A DNA stretch of 64,000 nt. It comes from Robertmurraya sp. FSL R5-0851. Lineage in GTDB: Bacteria > Bacillota > Bacilli > Bacillales > Cytobacillaceae. Position 1 is the stretch's first letter; each line of letters begins with the position of its first letter. Where the stretch lies: assembly GCF_038002965.1 (NCBI RefSeq), contig NZ_JBBOOE010000001.1, positions 2,461,001 through 2,525,000 on the forward strand, in the 5' to 3' direction. Under the pieces are notes generated by a model that made no database searches, was not told the DNA's origin, and saw only the letters and a list, made by a program, of their open reading frames with translations. A program made the position numbers and the translations under genes. Below, piece by piece: positions 16,221 through 26,016 of this stretch.

Positions 16221-17086
16221 CAATTTTTCCCCTGTATTTGATTGAAAAAATGCTCCGAGTCAATTCTCCACCGATCCATCACACTATTTTTTATTAAAAT
16301 CATACTTATATTCTTTGTTACTTTTCCACTTTTATCTGTGTGATATTTTACTTCTACCGGAACTTCTAGCACCAGCTGCCCTTCCAGATCTTCCACTGGT
16401 AAAAAGGACATAGAAGTAATCCGGAAATAAGTAAATGATTTGGCCATTTTCTTTAATTTTGTAGAAGTTTTATTTTCCGCAATCGTTACTTTTAGTAAAT
16501 GTGGGTCTTGATATTTTAAGCCTGTAACAAAAAACTCGATCATTTCATACGGATCAACAGTATGTAGGTACTCTTCTTCTTTTCCGCCCGCTTTTAAGAT
16601 CATTAGATGATGGAGTTTATCCATCTTTCCTGAGCGATGAGTGGTGCTTCCATAAAAGTGAATGCAAAAATGTCCAGGAAATCCGTTTTGGAGTGCTCCT
16701 CCTCCGTGAGGCATTCCATGCATAGAAGCAGCAATAAATTGATCTCCTACCTTCACGATAATCGCTCTTCTTTTCCAACTCCACTTTCCATCATATACTT
16801 CCTTCATGATCTTTGTATCTTTAGTGGTAAGAGGCTGAACATCTGCATGTCTGCTCCCCGATCGTCTTTGAACCTGAAACTGTTTCCCCGTCTCGACATC
16901 AATTACGATAAATTTCTTATATTTTGGCAAGATGTCTTTGGCGACCTCCCAAGGAAGAATCTCAATTTCAAAGCTAACCGGAAGATCATCATCGTCATAC
17001 TTTTGTTCATTTGCTTTAGAATCTACCGGAAAAATGCAAAGACAGATAAGAATTCCTATTATCACAAATAATGAAAAGTTTCTCAT
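16220..17086 (-). CDS. Secreted protein of unknown function with conserved HFCIHFYGS motif
   Basis: A 288-residue exported protein. A signal peptide (RNFSLFVIIGILICLCIFPVDSKA) is followed by IEILPWEVAKDILPKY and a conserved core: GSRHADVQPLTTKDT, GKWSWKRRAIIV, ASMHGMPHGGGAL and GHFCIHFYGSTTH. The same core occurs in cell-wall-associated Bacillus and clostridial proteins that also carry LysM or SH3 repeats. The conserved His and Cys suggest an enzyme, but I do not know a characterised reaction. The C-terminal ~110 residues look like an added beta domain. The start at 17086 follows GAGGTG; a GTG four codons upstream is an alternative. Confidence 0.65.
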   Translation of the reverse strand: MRNFSLFVIIGILICLCIFPVDSKANEQKYDDDDLPVSFEIEILPWEVAKDILPKYKKFIVIDVETGKQFQVQRRSGSRHADVQPLTTKDTKIMKEVYDGKWSWKRRAIIVKVGDQFIAASMHGMPHGGGALQNGFPGHFCIHFYGSTTHRSGKMDKLHHLMILKAGGKEEEYLHTVDPYEMIEFFVTGLKYQDPHLLKVTIAENKTSTKLKKMAKSFTYFRITSMSFLPVEDLEGQLVLEVPVEVKYHTDKSGKVTKNISMILIKNSVMDRWRIDSEHFFNQIQGKN

Positions 17087-17174
17087 ATCACACCTCACTT
17101 TTCATATTCTTTTCCATCCAAAGATTAAATATTTAGGAAACGTAAAATTACCTAAAGATTCATAAGTACCAGTC

Positions 17175-17744
17175 CTAATTCCTATTTATTAAGGAAATTG
17201 TTAGTCCTACTATTGTTATAGCTACGCATGAATTAATAAAACTTTCTAATTCGAGCACAGTAAATCCTGCTAAAACAATTAATCCATCAATAAAAATAAT
17301 TACAAGCGCTATATTAAAGGAAAAAGTTTCTGAAATGATTTTTGCTAATAAATCCGTTCCACCAGTACTTGTTTTATATCGGAGCATTAAACCAACACCC
17401 ACTCCAATGATTACTCCTCCAATTAATGCACTTAGAAAGTGTGGAACTAAAAATTGATAACGAAGGGGAGCGAGCAAATCAATGAATAAAGAAGAGACCA
17501 ACATCCCTTGTAAATTATTAAAAAAATAATTCCTGTCATTCAATGATGAAAAAACACATATTGGAAGACTTAATGCCACCATTGTAATTCCTGTCTGAAA
17601 ATCAAAAAAGTAATGTATAATTAAGGCAATTCCAAGTATTCCACCATCAATTAAATGGTTAGGAACAAAGAATCCATTTACTCCAATTCCTAATAACAAG
17701 CTTCCGATAATAGTAGCTAGAAATCTCTCGAAAATAATAATCAC
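17175..17744 (-). CDS. YitT-type membrane protein lacking the DUF2179 domain
   Basis: A 189-residue membrane protein with five or six hydrophobic helices and the YitT core signature: GIGVNGFFVPNHLIDGGILG, GVGVGLMLRYKTSTGGTDLLA. Most YitT proteins are about 280 residues and end in a soluble DUF2179 domain; this one stops right after the membrane part. The start is GTG with AGGAAAAG close by. Function unknown; transport has been suggested for the family. Confidence 0.82.
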   Translation of the reverse strand: MIIIFERFLATIIGSLLLGIGVNGFFVPNHLIDGGILGIALIIHYFFDFQTGITMVALSLPICVFSSLNDRNYFFNNLQGMLVSSLFIDLLAPLRYQFLVPHFLSALIGGVIIGVGVGLMLRYKTSTGGTDLLAKIISETFSFNIALVIIFIDGLIVLAGFTVLELESFINSCVAITIVGLTISLINRN

Positions 17745-17850
17745 CTTTTCCTGTCATTTTAATCTATAATTATGACAGGATTTATCGTTTAAGAATGTTA
17801 AACAAATGTAGACTAGGCAAGAATTTAATACTGATAAGTGTATCCTACGA

Positions 17851-17882
17851 TAAAATCCCCATTGACAATGTCATGGGGATTT
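17851..17882 (-). terminator. Palindromic terminator-like hairpin
   Basis: AAATCCCCATGACA pairs with TGTCAATGGGGATTT with small imperfections. Only TTTTA follows on the minus strand, so strength is uncertain. Confidence 0.55.
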
Positions 17883-17901
17883 AAAAAACTTCAATATTTT
17901 A

Positions 17902-18108
17902 TCATTCTGTCGATTGTGCTTGTGAAGTATTTTGTACCTGAGCTACCGCACTTAGAGCAGACGAAATTTCGTTTGATGCCTGCTTAATAGCTTCTTGAGC
18001 GAGTGTAGGATCAGAATTTGCTTTTTCAATTGCTTTTGTTAATAATTCTTGCGTGAGAGCTACATTTGCTTTTGCTTGGTTTAGCTGATTTACATCAATT
18101 TGAGGCAT
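17902..18108 (-). CDS. Hypothetical Ala/Gln-rich helical protein (68 aa)
   Basis: Not recognised. It is a soluble, helical, low-complexity protein rich in Ala, Gln, Ser and Asn (LNQAKANVALTQELLTKAIEKA) with a polar tail ending SQAQSTE. The ATG at 18108 follows AAAGGAGTG; the open frame upstream to 18156 lacks a ribosome site. It stands alone between hairpins. Confidence 0.65.
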   Translation of the reverse strand: MPQIDVNQLNQAKANVALTQELLTKAIEKANSDPTLAQEAIKQASNEISSALSAVAQVQNTSQAQSTE

Positions 18109-18257
18109 GACTATCACTCCTTTTGTATTTGCTACTGTAATATAATTACCTTCCATAACATTTTTATTATAGGAAATAACTACATCCTCTACTAAAGCAT
18201 ATTCAGGTATTTATTGTTTTTCTCTAGTACAACATAACAAGTGGTGAAATAGTAAAA

Positions 18258-18279
18258 GCGATGCTTAAATAAGCATCGC
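18258..18279 (-). terminator. Intrinsic terminator of sodA
   Basis: GCGATGCTT and AAGCATCGC form a 9-bp stem followed on the minus strand by TTTTA. Confidence 0.8.
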
Positions 18280-18303
18280 TCGTTTTGTTCCTGTATATGT
18301 TTC

Positions 18304-18924
18304 TTATTTAGTTGCTTGCTCAAACTTGCTTGAAACAGCATCCCAGTTAATGATGTTGAAGAAGCTTTCAATATAATCTGGTCTTCTGTTTTGATAATTT
18401 AAGTAATACGCATGCTCCCACACATCTAGGCCAAGGATCGCCACTTTGCCTTCCATGATTGGGTTGTCTTGATTTGGTGTACTAGTTACTTCAAGAGCGC
18501 CTTGTTCGTTTACCACAAGCCAAGCCCAACCAGATCCAAAACGAGTAAGTGCCGCTTTTGTAAATTCTGCTTTGAAGCTGTCGAAGCTACCAAATGCTTT
18601 TTCAATCGCTGCTGCTAAGTCACTGCTTGGTACAGCATTCCCTGCTGGCGCAATCACTTCCCAGAACAATGTGTGGTTTAAATGTCCACCACCGTTATTT
18701 CTAACCGCTCCTCGAATCGCTTCAGGCACGTCGTTTAGGTTTTTCAATAAGCTTTCTAAATCTTTTTCTTGAAGGTCAGCTTTTCCTTCAAGAGCTGCAT
18801 TTAAGTTATTTACATATGTTTGGTGATGCTTTCCGTAATGAATTTCCATTGTTTGCTGGTCAATATGAGGCTCTAATGCATTAAAATCGTAAGCTAATGT
18901 TGGTAATGTGTAAGTTGTCATCAT
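18304..18924 (-). CDS. sodA: Superoxide dismutase, manganese type
   Basis: A 206-residue Fe/Mn-family superoxide dismutase that converts superoxide to oxygen and hydrogen peroxide in the cytoplasm. Metal ligands are visible as His29 ([10 protein letters not shown]), His84 (HLNHTLFW), Asp167 and His171 (DVWEHAYY). The GGGHLNH segment and Gln152 in TPNQDNP favour Mn over Fe. AAAGGGG precedes two adjacent ATG codons; the first is used. It is divergent from a SufR-like regulator that could respond to redox stress, although control of sodA by it is only a guess. Confidence 0.94.
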   Translation of the reverse strand: MMTTYTLPTLAYDFNALEPHIDQQTMEIHYGKHHQTYVNNLNAALEGKADLQEKDLESLLKNLNDVPEAIRGAVRNNGGGHLNHTLFWEVIAPAGNAVPSSDLAAAIEKAFGSFDSFKAEFTKAALTRFGSGWAWLVVNEQGALEVTSTPNQDNPIMEGKVAILGLDVWEHAYYLNYQNRRPDYIESFFNIINWDAVSSKFEQATK

Positions 18925-19067
18925 AACAATCCCCTTTAATTGTTCTTTTTATACTTTATGGTTTAAAAAGTATATTTTTAATTTACCTCAATCTTTCAAA
19001 TTTTTCAATGTATTTGCATCATCTTTTTTCTAAAATTTTCTTATTTATTTCAAAATAGGAGCGTTTC

Positions 19068-19096
19068 TTTTCATTATTTATACTATATAGTATAAT
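19068..19096 (+). promoter_or_regulatory. Promoter with overlapping palindrome, SufR-like gene
   Basis: TTTTCA (19068-19073) and TATAAT (19091-19096) are 17 bases apart. The perfect palindrome TACTATATAGTA (19081-19092) overlaps the -10 box and could be an autoregulatory operator. Confidence 0.55.
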
Positions 19097-19133
19097 AAGT
19101 CTTATATTGCGATAGAATTGAGGTGTTACAGTC

Positions 19134-19754
19134 GTGAGTAAAAACACCAGAGAACATATATTGGATTTATTGAAGAAGGAAGTGTCACTGGCTGTTAATG
19201 AGCTGACCGAACGGTTACACATTACCCACATGGCTGTCAGAAAGCACTTAACTATTCTTGAGAAAGATCATCTCATCCAATCGATAGAAGTTAAGCAGCC
19301 CCTGGGCCGTCCCCTTCAAATGTACTCTTTAACCGAAAAAGGAGAACAGCTTTTTCCAAAAAATTATGAAAGCATAAGTGTCGAGTTTCTACGAGATATC
19401 CAAGAACTCCATGGAGAAGAAACGATTCAGCTTTTATTTGATAAAAGAGAAAAACGAATTACGGATGAATATAAATTAAAGGTTCAAGAGAAAAAGAATT
19501 TGTCTGAAAAAATAAAAGAGCTCGCCACACTACAAAATGACAAAGGCTATATGACCGAAGTGAATCAAGTGGACGAACACTCCTATGAAATGATTGAGTA
19601 TAACTGTCCAATCTATGCGGTAGCCAAAGAATTTATGATCGCTTGCCGATGTGAAACAGACATGTTCAAAAACGTGGTAGGTACCAAACAAGTAGATCGG
19701 ATTTGCTGCAAAACAGATGGAGATGACCACTGTCGATTTGTGTTTCGTGAATAA
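19134..19754 (+). CDS. SufR-like Fe-S transcriptional regulator
   Basis: A 206-residue winged-helix protein. The N-terminus (REHILDLLKKEVSLAVNELT, HITHMAVRKHLTILEKDHLI) is a DeoR/ArsR-type helix-turn-helix. The C-terminus is cysteine-rich: Cys158, 171, 173, 191, 192 and 200, with YNCPIYAVAKEF and DDHCRF as in SufR proteins, which bind a [4Fe-4S] cluster and repress Fe-S assembly genes. Here no suf gene is adjacent; the neighbour is sodA on the other strand. It starts at GTG with GAGGTG upstream. Iron-sulfur or redox sensing is inferred from the cysteine pattern. Confidence 0.78.
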   Translation: MSKNTREHILDLLKKEVSLAVNELTERLHITHMAVRKHLTILEKDHLIQSIEVKQPLGRPLQMYSLTEKGEQLFPKNYESISVEFLRDIQELHGEETIQLLFDKREKRITDEYKLKVQEKKNLSEKIKELATLQNDKGYMTEVNQVDEHSYEMIEYNCPIYAVAKEFMIACRCETDMFKNVVGTKQVDRICCKTDGDDHCRFVFRE

Positions 19755-19758
19755 AAAA

Positions 19759-19792
19759 GGGACCTTACCAGCAGCTTGGTAAGTCCCTTTTG
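19759..19792 (+). terminator. Intrinsic terminator
   Basis: GGGACCTTACCA and TGGTAAGTCCC pair almost perfectly and are followed by TTTT. Confidence 0.85.
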
Positions 19793-19818
19793 CGTTTAAG
19801 AATATCGATTCTATTGTT

Positions 19819-19970
19819 TTATGACGCGGCCATATCTTTTTTAAAGATCTCGCGTCATAAACTCTTTCTTATGACGCATTTCCTTCTGTTTTTTCACCTC
19901 TCACGTCATAACCCCATTCTTATGACGCATTCACTTCTGTTTTTTTACCCCTCACGTCATAAACCTTTCT
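19819..19970. repeat. 51-bp hairpin repeats with GCGTCATAA arms (copy A)
   Basis: Units of 51 bases contain GCGTCATAA - 8 bases - TTATGACGC (first full hairpin 19852-19877), separated by spacers containing CTTCTGTTTTTT. The second unit has ACGTCATAA as left arm, and a third is cut off near 19970. A reverse-complement copy of the same family lies at 33122-33245. Confidence 0.9.
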
Positions 19971-20079
19971 TTTGCTTTTAATTAATTTCCCTCTTAAATT
20001 TACTGAAATTTCTGTGCAAATGTATTATAATACGTTTTATAACGTTTCTTTAGAATAGAGCATAGGGAGGATTACTTAA

Positions 20080-20919
20080 ATGAAAGTCATTGGTTTTGGA
20101 GATAATGTCGTAGATAAGTATGTTGATATACAAACGATGTATCCTGGTGGCAACACATTAAATTTTACGGTTTATGCCAAACAGCTTGGAAGCGATTCTT
20201 CTTTTATGGGCATTTTCGGAACAGATTTGGCAGCCGCGCATAATCAAGACACGTTAAAAAAACTCGGCGTAGACATTTCTCATTGCAAAGTAATGGAAGG
20301 TGAAAATGGCTATGCCATGGTTGACCTAGTGGATGGAGATCGCGTGTTCCTTCGCAGCAATAAGGGTGGCATCAGCAATACAAGCAATTATCCTTTATCA
20401 GCTGAGGACCTAGAATATATTAAAAGTTTTCAGCTCCTTCACTCCAGTAAATATAGCTACATAGAACGTGAGCTCCCAAAAATTAAATCAACTGGCGTTC
20501 CAATCTCTTTTGATTTTTCTGATGATTTTACAGAAGAATACATCGAGCAAGTTGCCCCTTTTGTGACCTATAGCTTTCTATCTTGCAGCCATCTCGACGA
20601 AATCAAAGTGAAGGAACTGCTTAAAAAAGTTCACTCCCTTGGTAGTCAAATCGTCGTTGGAACTCTTGGATCAAAAGGAGCAATTTTATATAACGGGACA
20701 AGCTTTTACACTCAAGCTCCCAAGCTTGTTGAAGCAGTTGACACATTGGGTGCGGGAGATTCGTTTATTACAGCGTTTTTGTTAAACTATGTTGGTCATT
20801 CGGCGAGTACAGAAGAAGATGAATTAATCCAAGAAGCCCTAAGTAAAGCAGCCGAGTTTGCTGCAACCACCTGCATGGTGGAAGGCGCGTTTGGATACGG
20901 ATTAAAATATGAAGAATAG
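20080..20919 (+). CDS. frlD: Fructoselysine 6-kinase-like PfkB sugar kinase
   Basis: A 279-residue ribokinase/PfkB-family kinase. It has the N-terminal GFGDNVVDKYVDIQTMYPGGN, the ATP-site region GTLGSKGAILYNG, and the catalytic DTLGAGDSFITAF signature with its aspartate. Overall it matches FrlD, which phosphorylates Amadori products (fructosyl-amino acids) before FrlB cleaves them to glucose 6-phosphate and the amino acid. No frlB lies next to it; a FrlR-like regulator lies 5 kb downstream. GGGAGGA precedes the ATG and a terminator follows. Confidence 0.82.
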   Translation: MKVIGFGDNVVDKYVDIQTMYPGGNTLNFTVYAKQLGSDSSFMGIFGTDLAAAHNQDTLKKLGVDISHCKVMEGENGYAMVDLVDGDRVFLRSNKGGISNTSNYPLSAEDLEYIKSFQLLHSSKYSYIERELPKIKSTGVPISFDFSDDFTEEYIEQVAPFVTYSFLSCSHLDEIKVKELLKKVHSLGSQIVVGTLGSKGAILYNGTSFYTQAPKLVEAVDTLGAGDSFITAFLLNYVGHSASTEEDELIQEALSKAAEFAATTCMVEGAFGYGLKYEE

Positions 20920-20926
20920 GAACACA

Positions 20927-20957
20927 AAAAACTCGCTCATATTCAGGGCGAGTTTTC
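20927..20957 (+). terminator. Intrinsic terminator of frlD
   Basis: AAAACTCGC and GCGAGTTTT form a 9-bp stem with a T-rich end. Confidence 0.85.
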
Positions 20958-20966
20958 TTCATTCTA

Positions 20967-21146
20967 TTATCCTTTTAAATAAAGTAATATGATAAGAACA
21001 ATGATTAGCCCGATCATGAAAATCGAACCAATACTAGCACTGTATACTATATAAACTTTAACATGAAGAATCACATGCACCAAAAGAACGATAAACAAGA
21101 TAAACAGCAAAATAATAAATAAATTAACATTTTTATTTCTATACAA
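20967..21146 (-). CDS. Small membrane protein (59 aa)
   Basis: A frame opening at TTG 21144-21146, with AAGGTG 8 bases before, encodes a basic start (YRNKNVN) and two hydrophobic helices (about residues 9-28 and 36-57) ending LYLKG. Not recognised. It fills most of the spacer between frlD and gdhA. Confidence 0.55.
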   Translation of the reverse strand: MYRNKNVNLFIILLFILFIVLLVHVILHVKVYIVYSASIGSIFMIGLIIVLIILLYLKG

Positions 21147-21235
21147 AGAATCAGCACCTTAAGGATACATTTTTCTATTACTTCTTATATATTTTGCTTT
21201 TCCAAAGAATATTCTTTTTCCATCTCTTAAAACAG

Positions 21236-21262
21236 AAAAAGGCCACTTAATAGTGACCTTTT
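21236..21262 (-). terminator. Intrinsic terminator of gdhA
   Basis: AAGGTCACT and AGTGGCCTT form the stem (one G-T pair) followed by TTTT on the minus strand. Confidence 0.75.
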
Positions 21263-21273
21263 GTCTGTAATAA

Positions 21274-22674
<1,401 letters not shown>

Positions 22675-22803
22675 CTATTATAAAGTTAAGAATATTTTCT
22701 TTTCTTAAATGTGTTTTCATTTTATAATTTTGTAATTAATAGTTCCAATATCAAAATTCGATTAAATCCATGCATTAAACGCATGAATCAGGAGCGGGTA
22801 AAA

Positions 22804-23715
22804 ATGGAAACAAGGCAAATACAATATTTCTTAGAAGTAGCAAAAAGAGAACATGTCACAGAAGCTGCCGATGCTTTACATGTTGCTCAGTCTTCTGTTA
22901 GCAGACAAATATTCAATTTAGAAGACGAATTGGGGGTCGAACTATTTATCCGAGAAGGTAGAAGTGTACGGTTAACCCCTTTAGGTCGAATCTTTTATGA
23001 ACGAATGAAGCAAGTGTGGAACATGATGGAGGATGCCAAGCGCGAAGTAGAAGAATATCTTAATCCGGAAAAAGGAACCGTTCGAATTGCGTTTCCCATT
23101 AGTATGGCCGCACATACCTTACCTTCTATTATTTATGCCTTTCGGAACAGATACCCGGATGCTAAGTTTCATATGAGCAATGCCCTTTATTATGATTTAA
23201 TCGATGGTGTTATCAATGGGGAATACAACTTAGCCATGATTGCTCCCATGCCCCATCAGGAAAAAGAAGGGAAAATCAAAGGAGACATTCTTTTCACAGA
23301 AAATATCGTTGCTCTTATCCCACTTCACCACCCCTTAGCGGACCGAGATTCCATTCGACTGCGTGACTTAAAGAATGACTCTTTCTGTGTTCTACCAGAA
23401 GGATTTATCTTTCGCGAACAAGTGGTTCAGGGGTGTCAGGATGCTGGTTTTTCACCAAAAATTGCCTTCGAAGGAAAGGACATTGATGCATTAAAAGGGT
23501 TGGTTTCGGCTGGATTAGGTGTCGCCTTGATGCCCGAGATGACACTGGTGGATAACACCCCACGATCCACCGTTATGATCCCCTTATCGGATGCCAGCCT
23601 GACCAGAACGGTCGGCGTAATCTATCCAACCCAACGGAAACTACTCCCTACCGAAGCTCTGTTTTATGATTTCTTGCTTGAAACATTTGAAAGATTGAAT
23701 GAGTTTAAAAAGTAG
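22804..23715 (+). CDS. LysR-type regulator (GltC-like)
   Basis: A 303-residue LysR protein. Residues 1-60 are the winged helix-turn-helix (ETRQIQYFLEVAKREHVTEAADALHVAQSSVSRQI), and residues 90-295 the effector-binding domain (GTVRIAFPISMAAHTLPSII). The start METRQIQYF is typical of GltC and YofA-type regulators. The ATG at 22804 has GGAG 9 bases upstream; in-frame ATGs further up lack a site. It is divergent from gdhA and probably controls it, an inference from position. Confidence 0.85.
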   Translation: METRQIQYFLEVAKREHVTEAADALHVAQSSVSRQIFNLEDELGVELFIREGRSVRLTPLGRIFYERMKQVWNMMEDAKREVEEYLNPEKGTVRIAFPISMAAHTLPSIIYAFRNRYPDAKFHMSNALYYDLIDGVINGEYNLAMIAPMPHQEKEGKIKGDILFTENIVALIPLHHPLADRDSIRLRDLKNDSFCVLPEGFIFREQVVQGCQDAGFSPKIAFEGKDIDALKGLVSAGLGVALMPEMTLVDNTPRSTVMIPLSDASLTRTVGVIYPTQRKLLPTEALFYDFLLETFERLNEFKK

Positions 23716-23787
23716 CATATATAATTGGGACGAAAGATAAGATTCGTCCCTCACTCGACTAGTTAACATAATATAATTATAGTCAAA

Positions 23788-23835
23788 TAAAAAAACTGAC
23801 TTCAAAATCAGGACATACTCGATTTTGAAGCCAGT
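23788..23835 (-). terminator. Strong intrinsic terminator of ABC operon
   Basis: On the minus strand ACTGGCTTCAAAATC and GATTTTGAAGTCAGT form a 15-bp stem (one G-T) followed by TTTTTTT. A second hairpin, GGGACGAA/TTCGTCCC at 23728-23751, follows the LysR gene. Confidence 0.9.
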
Positions 23836-23848
23836 CTCATTTCCCTAT

Positions 23849-24637
23849 TTACTCAACAAACCATTTCACAACCAGTTCATCGATTTCCCCGCTATCCATC
23901 ATTTCCTTTAAAGCCGTGTTAAATTCTTCTGTTAACTCGCTTCCCTTTGGAAAAGCAATGGCTGTACCAGGTGTTTCTCCATTGGGAACGGAGATCGTTT
24001 TGAGATTATCGTTTGTGCTCATATACCCAATCGCAACGGCTTCTTCCATAATCACCGCGTCAAATCGCTTCGATTTTAGTTCTTGTATTAAGTCAGGCGT
24101 GCGGTCACGTGTTTCAAGGGTAAAATCCACCGTGTCATTTAATTCTTTTGCTACTTCTTCTTGGAAGGAATTCACTTGAGTTCCAAGAACTTTCCCACTT
24201 AAATCATCTGCATTTGTGATCTTGCTATCTTCTTCAAATAATAAAACCAAATCGGAACGGTAGTAGCTGTCAGTAAAATCAACATTTTGTTTTCGTTCTG
24301 CGGTTGGCGCCATGCCTGACATAACGAAATCAACTTTCCCGGCCTGTAGGGCAGCGATTAATCCGCTAAAATCCATATCTTTAATTTCGACTTCATACCC
24401 CAATTTCTCAGCTAACGCATGAATAATATCCACATCAAAACCAATAATTTCTTCGCTTTTTGCTGTATCAATGTATTCAAATGGCGGGAAATCAGCTGAC
24501 GTTCCCATTACTAATACCTTTTTCTCCTCTGTTTCATCCTGTTCTTCACTTCCAGACGTTGAAGGATTTGACGTTCCACATGCAACCAATATACTCATCA
24601 CTAACACCAACATAAATACTGAATAAAACTTTTTCAT
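23849..24637 (-). CDS. Amino-acid ABC transporter substrate-binding lipoprotein
   Basis: A 262-residue family 3 solute-binding protein. A lipoprotein signal ends at the lipobox LVAC (residues 17-20), followed by an acidic linker. The binding domain starts KVLVMGTSADFPPFEYID, with IIGFDVDIIHALAEKLGYEVE, then DFVMSGMAPTAERKQNVDFTDSYY and the hinge segment. Such proteins deliver polar or basic amino acids. It is the last gene of a permease-ATPase-binding protein unit, 45 bases after the ATPase gene. The permease is broken, so function is doubtful unless another permease serves. Confidence 0.9.
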   Translation of the reverse strand: MKKFYSVFMLVLVMSILVACGTSNPSTSGSEEQDETEEKKVLVMGTSADFPPFEYIDTAKSEEIIGFDVDIIHALAEKLGYEVEIKDMDFSGLIAALQAGKVDFVMSGMAPTAERKQNVDFTDSYYRSDLVLLFEEDSKITNADDLSGKVLGTQVNSFQEEVAKELNDTVDFTLETRDRTPDLIQELKSKRFDAVIMEEAVAIGYMSTNDNLKTISVPNGETPGTAIAFPKGSELTEEFNTALKEMMDSGEIDELVVKWFVE

Positions 24638-24682
24638 TGTTAAACCCCTCTTCTCTACTGAAGAAGTACAGGACGAATATTT

Positions 24683-25405
24683 TTATAGCATTTTTTCTAA
24701 AAATTCCTTTGCCCGGTTGCTCTTTGGCGAGGAGAAAAACTCTGCTGGTGGTGAATCTTCTACTAATCTACCATCATCCAAAAATAACACCCGATCCGCT
24801 ACCTCACGTGCAAATCCCATTTCATGGGTAACGATTGCCATGGTCATTCCTGTTTGTACAAGGGATTTCATCACATCTAGCACTTCCTTCACCATCTCTG
24901 GATCGAGTGCGGAGGTAGGTTCATCAAAAAGCATCACTTCGGGTGACATCGCTAGTGCTCTCGCGATAGCTACACGTTGTTTTTGACCGCCTGATAAACG
25001 ATTTGGATATTCGGCTGCTTTTTCCGCTAAACCTACCTTACTTAGGAGGTTTAAGCCAATTTTTTCAGCCTCTTCCTTAGTCATCCCTTTTACGGTCATT
25101 GGTGCATACGTTAGATTTTCTAAAACGGTTTTATGTGGAAACAAGTGGAAATGCTGAAAGACCATTCCAATATTCTGTCTAATACTCATAATATCTACTT
25201 TGTGATCGGTTACCTCTGTTTGCCGGTACCAAATTTCCCCCTTGGTTGGTGTTTCTAGTAGATTCATACACCGAAGAAATGTCGACTTTCCAGATCCAGA
25301 GGGTCCAATAATGGCCACCACTTCGCCTTCTTTAATTTCTGTTGAAATGCCTTTTAATACCGTATTTCTTCCAAACGATTTTTCGAGGTCCGTTACTTTA
25401 ATCAC
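24683..25405 (-). CDS. Amino-acid ABC transporter ATP-binding protein
   Basis: A complete 240-residue GlnQ-type ATPase: Walker [10 protein letters not shown] (residue 34), Q-loop [17 protein letters not shown], signature [15 protein letters not shown], Walker [15 protein letters not shown] and the switch histidine in VTHEMGFA. It overlaps the end of the permease frame by 8 bases, a sign of translational coupling, and precedes the binding-protein gene. It would drive amino-acid uptake at the membrane. Confidence 0.92.
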   Translation of the reverse strand: MIKVTDLEKSFGRNTVLKGISTEIKEGEVVAIIGPSGSGKSTFLRCMNLLETPTKGEIWYRQTEVTDHKVDIMSIRQNIGMVFQHFHLFPHKTVLENLTYAPMTVKGMTKEEAEKIGLNLLSKVGLAEKAAEYPNRLSGGQKQRVAIARALAMSPEVMLFDEPTSALDPEMVKEVLDVMKSLVQTGMTMAIVTHEMGFAREVADRVLFLDDGRLVEDSPPAEFFSSPKSNRAKEFLEKML

Positions 25406-25938
25406 TTTTTCTCATTCTCCTCTTGATCGCTTTTCCAAAAATCGTAAGAACCATGACCAAAATGTAATAAATGATCCCCGCAATCAGAAGTGGCTCAAAA
25501 TAACGATACGTTTGGCCACCGACGATATACGCTCGTCTCATCACATCCATCGCACCAATCACTGTTACGACTGCAGATTCCTTTGTAAGAGTAATAAACT
25601 CATTCATTAGTGCGGGCAAGATGTTCTTCATTGCCTGCGGGAGGATGATATCCTTCATCATAGGACGGTACGGGATTCCAAGAGCAAGAGATGCCTCACT
25701 TTGTCCTTTATCAACAGCCAAAATTCCTGCGCGAATAATCTCAGAAATATAAGCGGCTGAGTTCATTCCAAATGCGATAACTGCTGCAGGAAAGGCCGTG
25801 ATTTCAAACCCTATGATCTGTGGCAATCCGTAGTAAATAATCAATAATTGTAGAACCATCGGCAAACCAACGTAACAGCCGAAACTTACTGATTTTAAAT
25901 AAAGTTAGGATAATCCCAAGTGTAAATAAGACAAATGA
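25398..25938 (-). pseudogene. Amino-acid ABC transporter permease, deleted and frameshifted
   Basis: The 3' part (to about 25865) encodes a normal HisM/GlnP-type permease from PMVLQLLIIYYGLP through the EAA loop SEASLALGIPYRPMMKDIILPQA to the end. Upstream, LFTLGIILTLFKISKFRLLRWFAD continues the family pattern but in another frame, and the usual 'YVDFFRGTP' stretch between the two is missing. A small deletion has therefore fused the frames. The first membrane helix (about 25 residues) is also absent: the sequence runs straight into the GntR promoter. No start codon with a ribosome site remains. Confidence 0.82.
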
Positions 25939-25966
25939 GTGGCACTCCACAGGGTAAGATGATACA

Positions 25967-25990
25967 ATACGTTTTACAAATACAGCGTAT
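25967..25990. promoter_or_regulatory. Inverted repeat upstream of the GntR gene
   Basis: ATACG - 14 bases - CGTAT lies 27 bases before the start of the GntR/HutC regulator, in its presumed promoter. It may be an autoregulatory operator. Confidence 0.35.
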
Positions 25991-26016
25991 ACATTTTTAT
26001 AAAGAAGGTGAAATAA

